Assembly (NCBI GenBank): GCA_009787995.1
Contig: WQSH01000005.1
Span: 1-48,968 of the forward strand
DNA length: 48,968 nt
Direction of reading: 5' to 3'
Source: Oscillospiraceae bacterium
Lineage (GTDB): Bacteria > Bacillota > Clostridia > Oscillospirales > Oscillospiraceae
Below the pieces are notes generated by a model, which saw only the letters and a list, made by a program, of their open reading frames with translations, had not been told where the DNA came from and did not search any database. The position numbers and the translations under genes are program-made. This document shows, one piece after another, positions 44,029-48,968 of the stretch (positions within the stretch are counted from its first letter, which is position 1; each line of letters starts with the position of its first letter).

Positions 44029-44057
44029 TTTACAGCGAATCCATACTTTGCTATAAT
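44029..44057 (+). promoter_or_regulatory. tRNA-Arg promoter
   Basis: TTTACA (44029-44034), 17-base spacer, TATAAT (44052-44057), 41 bases before the tRNA. Confidence 0.65.
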
Positions 44058-44098
44058 GTAGCCGCAGTGGGTGAAGATTGGCTCCTTGCCCGGAACAT

Positions 44099-44175
44099 GC
44101 GCCCGTAGCTCAGTTGGATAGAGTGTCAGACTCCGACTCTGAAGGTCGCTGGTTCGAATCCAGTCGGGCGTGCCA
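44099..44175 (+). tRNA. tRNA-Arg (anticodon CCG)
   Basis: A 77-nt cloverleaf: acceptor GCGCCCG/CGGGCGT (G-U at the first pair), D arm GCTCAGTTGGATAGAGT, anticodon stem TCAGA/TCTGA with loop CTCCGAC reading CCG, T arm CTGGTTCGAATCCAG, discriminator G and an encoded CCA. It marks the left edge of the island-like region. Confidence 0.93.
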
Positions 44176-44288
44176 TGAGCCATTGAAACTACAAGGTTTC
44201 AGCGGTTTGTGCTATGTGTCAATTTTTGAAGTTTAACACTATTTTAACACTTTGGGTAAGCGTGTGGGTAATTTTGTTGTCCGTAAGC

Positions 44289-44319
44289 AAAAAGCGGAGC
44301 GGGGAAGTTGCCCCACTCC
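44289..44319 (-). terminator. Terminator of the island minus-strand operon
   Basis: GGAGCGGGG (44296-44304) and CCCCACTCC (44311-44319) pair with one G-T; on the minus strand the hairpin is followed by GCTTTTTGC. Confidence 0.75.
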
Positions 44320-44329
44320 TTGTGTATGT

Positions 44330-44395
44330 CTATTCGTTCTTCCTCTGCCTCTCCAGAAAAGCTAAAAACTTCTCATTTGTAAAAATGCTCCACAT
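44330..44395 (-). CDS. Possible 21-residue peptide in the island operon
   Basis: MWSIFTNEKFLAFLERQRKN plus one Glu, with AGGA 6 bases before the ATG. It overlaps the end of the preceding small gene in another frame and ends just before the terminator. No family recognised; it may be a tightly packed real gene. Confidence 0.4.
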   Translation of the reverse strand: MWSIFTNEKFLAFLERQRKNE

Positions 44396-44465
44396 CGTAT
44401 ATCCTACTTATTCCAGTTATCGCTATGGCCGAAATGCAGATAACAAATATCACAAATCCGTTCAT
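44373..44465 (-). CDS. Small membrane peptide
   Basis: A 30-residue peptide with one hydrophobic helix (MNGFVIFVICISAIAITGIS) and a polar tail. Its ATG overlaps the stop of the 64-residue gene by 4 bases (ATGA), which suggests coupled translation in the same operon. The function is unknown. Confidence 0.5.
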   Translation of the reverse strand: MNGFVIFVICISAIAITGISRIYDVEHFYK

Positions 44466-44656
44466 TCACTCACCGCCTTGCGCTCCATCTGCCTATTAAT
44501 GTTTCTGTTCAGCGTTTCTAGCAGAGTGAGCGTTGACCTCATAATCACTTGCTCGTGGTGGTTTTCGTCAGATAACTTTGTGATTCCAAGAATCAGCAAG
44601 TTCATTGCCAGTGTTATGCTGTGTGATACATAGTCGCCGTTTACCGTGTTTTCCAT
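44462..44656 (-). CDS. Small island protein, unknown function
   Basis: A 64-residue protein beginning MENTVNGDYVSHSITLAMNL, mostly helical by composition. TAGGAGG directly precedes its ATG at 44656; the longer frame upstream (to 44881) is shadow. It lies between the 91-residue gene and the small membrane peptide, in an operon typical of mobile-element cargo. No family assigned. Confidence 0.6.
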   Translation of the reverse strand: MENTVNGDYVSHSITLAMNLLILGITKLSDENHHEQVIMRSTLTLLETLNRNINRQMERKAVSE

Positions 44657-44777
44657 ATAGCCTCCTAAAATAATTATTGATTTATTTAGGCGGCAATGAT
44701 ACACTCTGGTTGTGTACTGGTGCGTATCATTGCCACCACGAGCCTGTATCTGATTGCCGTCAGATATGGGCTTTTTC

Positions 44778-45053
44778 CTACGCCACTTGAAAGCGAGTTG
44801 ATGTTGTCTTGCTCGTGTACTGCGCACAAAGGTCTGCGTGGTCTGCTTTGAGTTTCTTAGAGTCAAGGCGGGAAGATTCAACTAGCGTGTACCGAATCTC
44901 GAACGCCCCTGCCTGTAGCTTCTCGGCTTGCCTTGCGTCCATTTCCTTAATCATGGTTTGCTTTAGTGCGTCTGCTTGTTCTTCCAGAGCCTTAATCTCT
45001 GCTTGCAGTGCCCTGTATTCTGTGGCTACGATTCCCAAATCTTGAATTGACAT
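44778..45053 (-). CDS. Mobile-element-type hypothetical protein with coiled coil
   Basis: A 91-residue protein. A coiled coil occupies about residues 10-40 (YRALQAEIKALEEQADALKQ), followed by LQAGAFEIRYTLVESSRLDS, KKLKADHADLCAQYTSKTTS and RFQVA. I have the impression that this pattern is common in phage and conjugative elements of Clostridia, but the function is not known. A GGAGG 8 bases before ATG 45053 decides the start over an ATG five codons upstream. Confidence 0.65.
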   Translation of the reverse strand: MSIQDLGIVATEYRALQAEIKALEEQADALKQTMIKEMDARQAEKLQAGAFEIRYTLVESSRLDSKKLKADHADLCAQYTSKTTSTRFQVA

Positions 45054-45099
45054 TGCGCGTACCTCCATTTTGTTTTATATTTGTGTATATGCCCACGGC

Positions 45100-45387
45100 T
45101 TACGCCGTTAATCCCAGCTTCTCTTCCCAACCAAAGTTCCTGTAAGTGTATTTCTTGCCACCCGCTGTGAACTGAACCGTTGCGCCTCTCCAAAACTGGT
45201 GAATCTTTAGTGTGCCTGTCGGGTACTTGGCTTTGAATGCTTCTTGGAGAGCTGTCTTTTGGTCAACCACTTTTGGAAGTTTCGCAATCGCCCATGCTTT
45301 TGTCAGGGCTTCGCTCATTGTGATGCCGCGGGTGCGGCGCATTGCGTGGGCTGTTGTCATCATCTCGCTCATGTTGTATCTGGTCAT
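45100..45387 (-). CDS. Island hypothetical protein
   Basis: A 95-residue basic protein starting MTRYNMSEMMTTAHAMRRTR, with KIHQFWRGATVQFTAGGKKY near the C-terminus. It is the first gene of the island minus-strand operon; GGGGG precedes the ATG, and a promoter with a palindromic operator in its spacer lies at 45429-45457. No known domain recognised. Confidence 0.65.
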   Translation of the reverse strand: MTRYNMSEMMTTAHAMRRTRGITMSEALTKAWAIAKLPKVVDQKTALQEAFKAKYPTGTLKIHQFWRGATVQFTAGGKKYTYRNFGWEEKLGLTA

Positions 45388-45428
45388 TGTGTTGTTCCCC
45401 CTGTGTTTTGATTGCCTTAACTGTCTTT

Positions 45429-45537
45429 ATTTTAGCATATGGTAAACCATATATCAATTGGCATAATAGCCAAAGTTTACCATATATATATTTTGTGCAT
45501 TTTGTATATGGTAAACCATATCGGGTTGTGCTATAAT
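45429..45537. promoter_or_regulatory. Divergent promoter with repeated palindromic operators
   Basis: Minus-strand promoter: TTGATA (45452-45457), 17-base spacer, TAAAAT (45429-45434). Plus-strand -10: TATAAT (45532-45537). ATATGGTAAACCATAT occurs identically at 45437-45452 (filling the minus spacer) and 45506-45521 (over the plus -35 region). An inverted half-site GTTTACCATAT lies at 45475-45485. The regulator is probably one of the neighbouring RHH or HicB proteins. Confidence 0.7.
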
Positions 45538-45600
45538 GATAGCGTGAAGAAGTATTCTCATAATTGGGGATGCCCCTTAATACTGAAAGTAGGTGAAACA

Positions 45601-45828
45601 ATGCCAGTAAGCGAAGCCCAAAAGCGAGCATCAAATAAATATATCAAGGAAAACATGGCAACACTTGCGTGCAAAGTCAGAAAAGAGGAAGCCGCAGCAT
45701 TCAAGGAATATGCCGCCTCACAAGGTAAGACCTCAAACACCGTTTTGAAGGATTATGTTATTCAGTGTATAGCTGACTGCCAACCCGGCGACATCATGGA
45801 GTATGTGCCGGAGGACGTGACAGAATGA
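45601..45828 (+). CDS. Ribbon-helix-helix-like antitoxin or repressor
   Basis: A 75-residue protein: MPVSEAQKRASNKYIKENMA, then TLACKVRKEEAAAFKEYAAS and a helix-turn-helix-like SNTVLKDYVIQCI, a pattern seen in Arc/MetJ-type RHH proteins. Its stop overlaps the HicA start by 4 bases (ATGA), so the two are co-translated. It is a good candidate for the repressor acting at the upstream palindromes. Confidence 0.65.
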   Translation: MPVSEAQKRASNKYIKENMATLACKVRKEEAAAFKEYAASQGKTSNTVLKDYVIQCIADCQPGDIMEYVPEDVTE

Positions 45829-46064
45829 AAGATAAGGTGTATAATGCTGTAATAGGCGGTCAGTCAGATAACAACATCAAGTTTGCTGACTTCCAAAGCC
45901 TTATACTTGACTTAGGTTTTGAGTTTGAACGTCAAAAAGGCTCGCATGTCATTTACTATCACGAGGGAATCGGCGAGTTCCTTAACATTCAATCAGACGG
46001 AAGCAAAGCAAAAGGATATCAAGTTAGACAGTTGCGTAGTATAGTGCTCGCACACGGATTATAG
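45825..46064 (+). CDS. hicA: HicA-family mRNA interferase toxin
   Basis: A 79-residue HicA-like protein. LGFEFERQKGSHVIYYH holds the catalytic His of the GSH motif (HicA cuts mRNA through a double-stranded-RNA-binding-like fold), followed by AKGYQVRQLRSIVLAHG. The N-terminal 18 residues are an extension. HicB follows after 10 bases. Confidence 0.82.
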   Translation: MKDKVYNAVIGGQSDNNIKFADFQSLILDLGFEFERQKGSHVIYYHEGIGEFLNIQSDGSKAKGYQVRQLRSIVLAHGL

Positions 46065-46074
46065 GAGGCTTGAA

Positions 46075-46275
46075 ATGCAATATTCCATACTTATTCAATA
46101 TGATGCTGTTGACAAAATATATGTTGCAAGTGTACCCGAATTAAACGGCTGTATGGCTCACGGAAGCACAAGAGAAGAAGCAATGCATGAAATACTTGAG
46201 GCTATAGAATTACAATTAGAAGTTATGCACGAAAAGGGCATGTTAGCGCCTGCACCGGCGCTGTATGCGGTCTAG
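46075..46275 (+). CDS. hicB: HicB-family antitoxin
   Basis: A 66-residue partial-RNase H-fold protein: YSILIQYDAVDKIYVASVPE, LNGCMAHGSTREEAMHEILE and AIELQLEVM follow the HicB pattern. There is no C-terminal DNA-binding domain, so repression may rely on the RHH protein encoded upstream. It ends at 46275, and the sequence after it carries a remnant of another RHH gene. Confidence 0.82.
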   Translation: MQYSILIQYDAVDKIYVASVPELNGCMAHGSTREEAMHEILEAIELQLEVMHEKGMLAPAPALYAV

Positions 46276-46309
46276 TGGCGAAGATGCGAACACCTAAATA
46301 CAATCCGTT

Positions 46310-46417
46310 GCTGACTCTTTAGGCGAATCCCTTAATGGTTTTGTATCCACAGCCATAGATGAGCGTATAGAGCGTTTAGGCGGCTCTGTGCCGGAAGATG
46401 GGGAGGGTAATCAGTAA
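46310..46417 (+). pseudogene. C-terminal remnant of an RHH gene
   Basis: The plus frame reads ADSLGESLNGFVSTAIDERI ERLGG and an acidic tail, then TAA. It matches the second half of the RHH domain at 47629-47949 (AAEHGESLNGFINRLIDKAM), but has no start or first half, and joins directly to the sequence after hicB. Confidence 0.55.
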
Positions 46418-46493
46418 CATAAATGTTACATAAACCACTTGCTTAATCCGTACATTTAAGTGTAGAATAGGAATCATTTTATAGACACTATAA
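46414..46493 (+). promoter_or_regulatory. PanAT operator and promoter region
   Basis: A perfect 16-bp palindrome GTAACATAAATGTTAC (46414-46429) and a second TTATAGACACTATAA (46479-46493) flank a possible promoter, TTGCTT (46439-46444), 18 bases, TAGAAT (46463-46468). AAAGGAG at 46508-46513 then serves the Panacea gene. Confidence 0.5.
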
Positions 46494-46521
46494 ATAAGCA
46501 TACCTGAAAGGAGTGGACATC

Positions 46522-47061
46522 ATGACTACCGCCAAATATGTAGCTAACTTTTTCATTGAACTTGCAAACGACGATGAATACGGTGATGGAATGACAAATA
46601 TGCGCTTGAACAAGTTGCTTTATTTTGCGCAAGGTCATTATTTCGCCAGAACAGGCACCCCGCTCTTTAATGACGATTTCGAAGCTTGGGAGTATGGTCC
46701 AGTTGTTTCTAGCATCTACCAACAGTTCAAGAATTATGGTAGAAAGCCTATAGCTGACATAGACGCTGATTATAGTAACGAAACTTTTAATTCTGACGAA
46801 CTCGAAGTGTTGTTAGATGTAGCAATGAAATATGGCAAATATTCCACTAGTGAGCTTGTTAACATGACTCACAGAAATGATTCACCGTGGGCAGAATGTA
46901 GTAAGTCCGCAAGCCAAGTAATCACAAAAAAGCAAATTAAAGATTATTTTTCGAATCAGAGCCTTCCGACATTCGATGATATGCTGTCAGCGTTAGATAT
47001 ACCCTTATGCGAAAAAAGAAGCACAGACGGCTTCATTTTGCTTCCACAAAATATGTCTTGA
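46522..47061 (+). CDS. Panacea-domain (PanA) antitoxin-like protein
   Basis: A 179-residue protein starting MTTAKYVANFFIELANDDEY, with MTNMRLNKLLYFAQGHYFA and FEAWEYGPVVSSIYQQFKNY, the conserved core of the SocA/GepA/Panacea domain. Panacea proteins act as antitoxins to a wide range of toxins. Here the following gene encodes a PemK/MazF-like toxin, 13 bases after the stop. AAAGGAG lies 8 bases before the ATG at 46522. Confidence 0.8.
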   Translation: MTTAKYVANFFIELANDDEYGDGMTNMRLNKLLYFAQGHYFARTGTPLFNDDFEAWEYGPVVSSIYQQFKNYGRKPIADIDADYSNETFNSDELEVLLDVAMKYGKYSTSELVNMTHRNDSPWAECSKSASQVITKKQIKDYFSNQSLPTFDDMLSALDIPLCEKRSTDGFILLPQNMS

Positions 47062-47074
47062 TGGGAGTCGCTAA

Positions 47075-47386
47075 ATGCAGTGTAAGAAGTGGGAACTATG
47101 GTTAGCTAAAGTTAAGTATGAGGACGACCCTAATACAGTGAAAATAAGACCGGTCCTTATCGTTGCACCGCAAGAAGTACTCGTCATTGCCTTTAAGATG
47201 ACCGGAACCGAGCGTATTCAAGACTATAAAGTAAAAGACTGGCAAGGTGCAGGATTGGATAAGGAAACATTCATAAGAGTCAGTCTTAGATTGGCATTAC
47301 AAGAGCACGATTTGTCAAGTAAAATCGGTATGCTCCAACCGAATGATATTGTAGGCTTCCAAAAGCATCTTGCACAATCGAGGTAA
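47075..47386 (+). CDS. PemK/MazF-like toxin
   Basis: A 103-residue protein with ELWLAKVKYEDDPNTVKIRP, VLIVAPQEVLVIAFKMTGTE and a C-terminal LSSKIGMLQPNDIVGFQKHL, the strand-and-loop pattern of the PemK/MazF (CcdB-fold) family of mRNA interferases. The IRPVLIV motif is typical. GGGAG precedes the ATG. The function of the pair as a toxin-antitoxin module is inferred from context and fold. Confidence 0.72.
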   Translation: MQCKKWELWLAKVKYEDDPNTVKIRPVLIVAPQEVLVIAFKMTGTERIQDYKVKDWQGAGLDKETFIRVSLRLALQEHDLSSKIGMLQPNDIVGFQKHLAQSR

Positions 47387-47424
47387 CTGTAATATAATTT
47401 TGTTGAGAGGCTAGATGAATGTCG

Positions 47425-47442
47425 GGCGAAAGGTCGCCTTTT
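47425..47442 (+). terminator. Possible weak terminator after the Panacea-toxin pair
   Basis: GGCGA (47425-47429) pairs with TCGCC (47434-47438), followed by TTTT. Only 5 bp of stem, so the call is uncertain. Confidence 0.35.
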
Positions 47443-47548
47443 GGGGCGGCTCTTTACTTTTCGTCATATTTGTCTTTAAGTAACCGCTGAAAATTGCACG
47501 GTTAATCTCATTCCCTAAAATTCGGGAGTCAGGAGTTAACCAGATACC

Positions 47549-47609
47549 TTGACAAAATCATCACCATTATATACTTCTAGAAGTAACCTCGCTTGTATTC
47601 TAGAAGTAT
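47549..47609 (+). promoter_or_regulatory. Promoter and palindromic operators of the RHH-zinc-ribbon gene
   Basis: TTGACA (47549-47554) and TATACT (47570-47575) with a short 15-base spacer. The palindrome TACTTCTAGAAGTA (47572-47585) overlaps the -10, and a near copy TATTCTAGAAGTA (47596-47608) lies downstream. They fit autoregulation by the RHH protein encoded next. Confidence 0.6.
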
Positions 47610-47628
47610 GCAAAGAAAGGGTGATTCA

Positions 47629-47949
47629 GTGCCGGGAGAGATAAGCTCGAAGAATAAATACCGCGCTAAAGCTTACGACCAGATAAACATAGTTGTGCCA
47701 AAAGGCAAGAAAGCCGATATACAAGCTTTTGCTGCTGAGCATGGCGAGAGCCTTAACGGCTTCATTAATCGGCTCATAGACAAAGCTATGAAGCCAAAGA
47801 CACTTAAAGCAACTTCACGGCCGAAAGAGCCAAGCAGTACTAATTGCCCTATATGCGGTAACGAGCTTGTCGGGAACAGGTCAAAAGTATATTGTTCTGA
47901 CAATTGCCGAACGAAAGCATATAAGGCACGAAAGCGGCAACAGCCATAA
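47629..47949 (+). CDS. RHH protein with C-terminal zinc ribbon
   Basis: A 106-residue protein. Residues about 10-50 are an Arc-type RHH domain (YDQINIVVPKGKKADIQAFA, EHGESLNGFINRLIDKAM). The C-terminal CPICGNELVGNRSKVYCSDN and the next Cys form a 4-Cys zinc ribbon. The GTG start at 47629, with AAAGGG upstream, is preferred to the ATG at 47608, which overlaps the second operator. It is likely a self-regulated DNA-binding protein, with no clear toxin partner beside it. Confidence 0.7.
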   Translation: MPGEISSKNKYRAKAYDQINIVVPKGKKADIQAFAAEHGESLNGFINRLIDKAMKPKTLKATSRPKEPSSTNCPICGNELVGNRSKVYCSDNCRTKAYKARKRQQP

Positions 47950-48011
47950 AACGCACGAGAACGCCCCTAGAATCGTTTTTGTCAGTTTTAGCAAAGGATG
48001 TTTGGTCATAA

Positions 48012-48314
48012 TTGATTAACGATGCACAGAAAGAGAAAAACGGCGAATTACTGGTAGAAAAAGCGGCATCTGCTCTTGGTGCGGTATTTTTTACAGATAG
48101 CGGCGAGGGTCGGGATATAGAGACTGACGAAGTTTATTTGATGGATATGTCAGGCCGGCTCATTCCGCTAGATAGGATTGGTGACTTTGAATCATCACCT
48201 AGCATTCATGATAAGATATGGGCTGAGTTCTTTTGTTTTGCTGAGTGGCGGTTAGATGGAGATGATATAAAGATTGATTTTAAGCAGCACCCCATATATC
48301 ATGACGAACCGTAG
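48012..48314 (+). CDS. Island hypothetical protein
   Basis: A 100-residue acidic protein starting MINDAQKEKNGELLVEKAAS from a TTG; AAAGGA is 13 bases upstream, so the start is weak. It contains WAEFFCFAEWRLDGDDIKID. No domain recognised. It may be cargo or a cryptic partner of the RHH-zinc-ribbon protein upstream. Confidence 0.5.
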   Translation: MINDAQKEKNGELLVEKAASALGAVFFTDSGEGRDIETDEVYLMDMSGRLIPLDRIGDFESSPSIHDKIWAEFFCFAEWRLDGDDIKIDFKQHPIYHDEP

Positions 48315-48367
48315 AAAGCGCATCCGACAAGTAGCGGCCAGCTAAAGAAGCATGGGGGATAATCCTG

Positions 48368-48565
48368 ATGAAGTTGTCAATGTTAAAGAAATATCAGCTA
48401 GAGCATCTTGAAATGCGCGGTGTTCATATTAGCCAAGAGCACAACTACTCAGATGACGAGCTAGATGACATTATTGATGAGTGCATATCTTCAGTCCAGC
48501 AGGAACTGGACGTAGATATTGCCGAAAACATTATCTCAGCCATAACAACACACCCCGACTGGTGA
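48368..48565 (+). CDS. Small acidic island protein
   Basis: A 65-residue protein, MKLSMLKKYQLEHLEMRGVH then an acidic helix (YSDDELDDIIDECISSVQQE). GGGGGA lies 8 bases before the ATG, and a terminator follows 20 bases after the stop. No family assigned. Confidence 0.5.
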   Translation: MKLSMLKKYQLEHLEMRGVHISQEHNYSDDELDDIIDECISSVQQELDVDIAENIISAITTHPDW

Positions 48566-48583
48566 TAGCAATAAATAACAAAT

Positions 48584-48621
48584 CCCGCTCCAGAGTTCAA
48601 ATGACAGGAGCGGGCTTGTTT
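48584..48621 (+). terminator. Intrinsic terminator
   Basis: CCCGCTCC (48584-48591) and GGAGCGGG (48607-48614) followed by CTTGTTTGG, after the last island gene. Confidence 0.65.
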
Positions 48622-48681
48622 GGTATATAGCTCTAAAACTTACGAGAAAGCGCTCTGAGGGGAGAATCCCACAGGTGTTTA

Positions 48682-48727
48682 TGTCAAGTGAAAAATCCCC
48701 CAGTCGTTATAATTGAAAAATCCCCCA
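48682..48727 (+). mobile_element. Possible IS21-like end with two repeats
   Basis: TGTCAAGTGAAAAATCCCCC at 48682-48701 starts a block in which TGAAAAATCCCCCA occurs twice (48689-48702 and 48714-48727). A 5'-TG end with internal repeated motifs is typical of IS21-family termini. No istA/istB gene is in the window, so the assignment rests on the end only. Confidence 0.45.
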
Positions 48728-48750
48728 CCGATGCAATGAAATTGGTGAAG

Positions 48751-48835
48751 AGAAGGGGCACTTTAGGCGAAGTGGATTGCCACCGTTGAAGTAGCCCAAA
48801 GTGTCAATTCGCGAGCTACCGTCCGAGCCCCTTCT
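48751..48835. repeat. 85-base nested inverted-repeat structure
   Basis: Outer stem AGAAGGGGC (48751-48759) with GCCCCTTCT (48827-48835); inside it CACTTTAGGC (48759-48768) with GCCCAAAGTG (48794-48803), one mismatch; and innermost GTGG (48772-48775) with CCAC (48780-48783). It could fold as a branched RNA. It sits between the two insertion-sequence-like ends. Confidence 0.55.
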
Positions 48836-48869
48836 CAACTTGACTTTCATAGTACCATGACGCGTCAAT

Positions 48870-48968
48870 GGCTGTGTCAAGTAGTTTGTGTAAACTCAGA
48901 AAAAGAAATCAGCAATTGCTATGGGGTACACCCTACATTATTCATAGTCTGGATGGTTTTTCTTGATA
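48870..48968 (-). mobile_element. Possible IS256-like end, element running off the window
   Basis: GGCTGTGTCAAGTAGTTTGT at 48870-48889 and the following GTAAAC resemble terminal inverted repeats of IS256-family elements. On the minus strand a frame ending ...IKKNHPDYE stops at 48938-48940, about 70 bases inside, and could be the end of a transposase. The family call is tentative. Confidence 0.4.

Larger units (their letters stand above)
48566..48968. other. Gene-poor right end with terminator and insertion-sequence-like ends
   Basis: After the terminator (48584-48621) the sequence holds an IS21-like end, a long nested inverted repeat and an IS256-like end, all listed separately. No complete gene is seen; a minus-strand frame ending at 48938 runs off the window. 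Confidence 0.5.

Noticed and set aside
44214-44633. 139-codon plus-strand frame next to tRNA-Arg
   Set aside because: No ribosome site; it lies antisense to the small minus-strand operon and its terminator.
47572-47608. Repeated TTCTAGAA blocks as a possible CRISPR
   Set aside because: Only two copies and palindromic; better explained as operator sites. No CRISPR array was seen anywhere in the window.

Overview
The window looks like a chromosome segment from an anaerobic, motile member of the Firmicutes (Clostridia-like). The reasons are strong GGAGG-type ribosome binding sites with many TTG/GTG starts, sigma-A promoters of the TTGACA/TATAAT type, a minD-mgsA pair, PHP-type DnaE, a c-di-GMP-I riboswitch, CheV/MCP chemotaxis genes, and acyl-CoA enzymes typical of amino-acid fermenters (glutaconyl-CoA decarboxylase alpha, CoA-transferase, 2-hydroxyacyl-CoA dehydratase/activase). 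No species can be named from the sequence alone.

Layout. 1-4.85 kb: fermentation and central carbon (gcdA-like gene cut by the window edge, two CoA-transferase subunits, GTP-type PEP carboxykinase). 4.9-9.9 kb: a signalling stretch with a cyclic-nucleotide-domain protein of unknown function, a c-di-GMP riboswitch plus terminator in front of a degenerate receiver protein, a decayed zinc-ribbon gene, a complete-looking type I toxin-antitoxin locus, and a hemerythrin-CheX fusion. 10.1-14.4 kb: tRNA-Trp, Fe-S aldo/keto reductase, aspS, a DtxR-family regulator and, divergently, a DUF454 membrane protein behind a DtxR-like operator. 14.5-21.7 kb: a SprA-like protein with an HEGEH motif, the split dehydratase/activase pair, a MATE transporter and an unknown protein. 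21.8-29.7 kb: pyrE-uvrB, hisS, an MgsA homologue lacking catalytic residues, minD, a beta-CASP nuclease and cheV. 29.9-43.9 kb: an MFS remnant, an MCP, dnaE, a SagB-type nitroreductase, a URO-D-like protein, mutS, pth, prs, an AAA+ ATPase, an S1 protein and a DivIC/FtsB protein.

From tRNA-Arg (44.1 kb) to the right edge the character changes: short, AT-richer genes, palindromic operators, three toxin-antitoxin-like modules (RHH-HicA-HicB, Panacea-PemK/MazF, RHH-zinc-ribbon), gene remnants and insertion-sequence-like ends. I read this as a genomic island inserted at the tRNA-Arg gene, although no integrase or second attachment site is visible.

How the genes work together. gcdA, the CoA-transferase and the dehydratase/activase fit CoA-ester fermentation of amino acids such as glutamate, but they are not one operon. 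CheV, the MCP and hemerythrin-CheX imply taxis towards or away from redox or oxygen cues, with c-di-GMP input at the riboswitch. Candidates most worth following up are the type I TA locus at 8.63-8.95 kb, the c-di-GMP-controlled degenerate receiver, the catalytically degenerate MgsA beside MinD, and the island TA modules.
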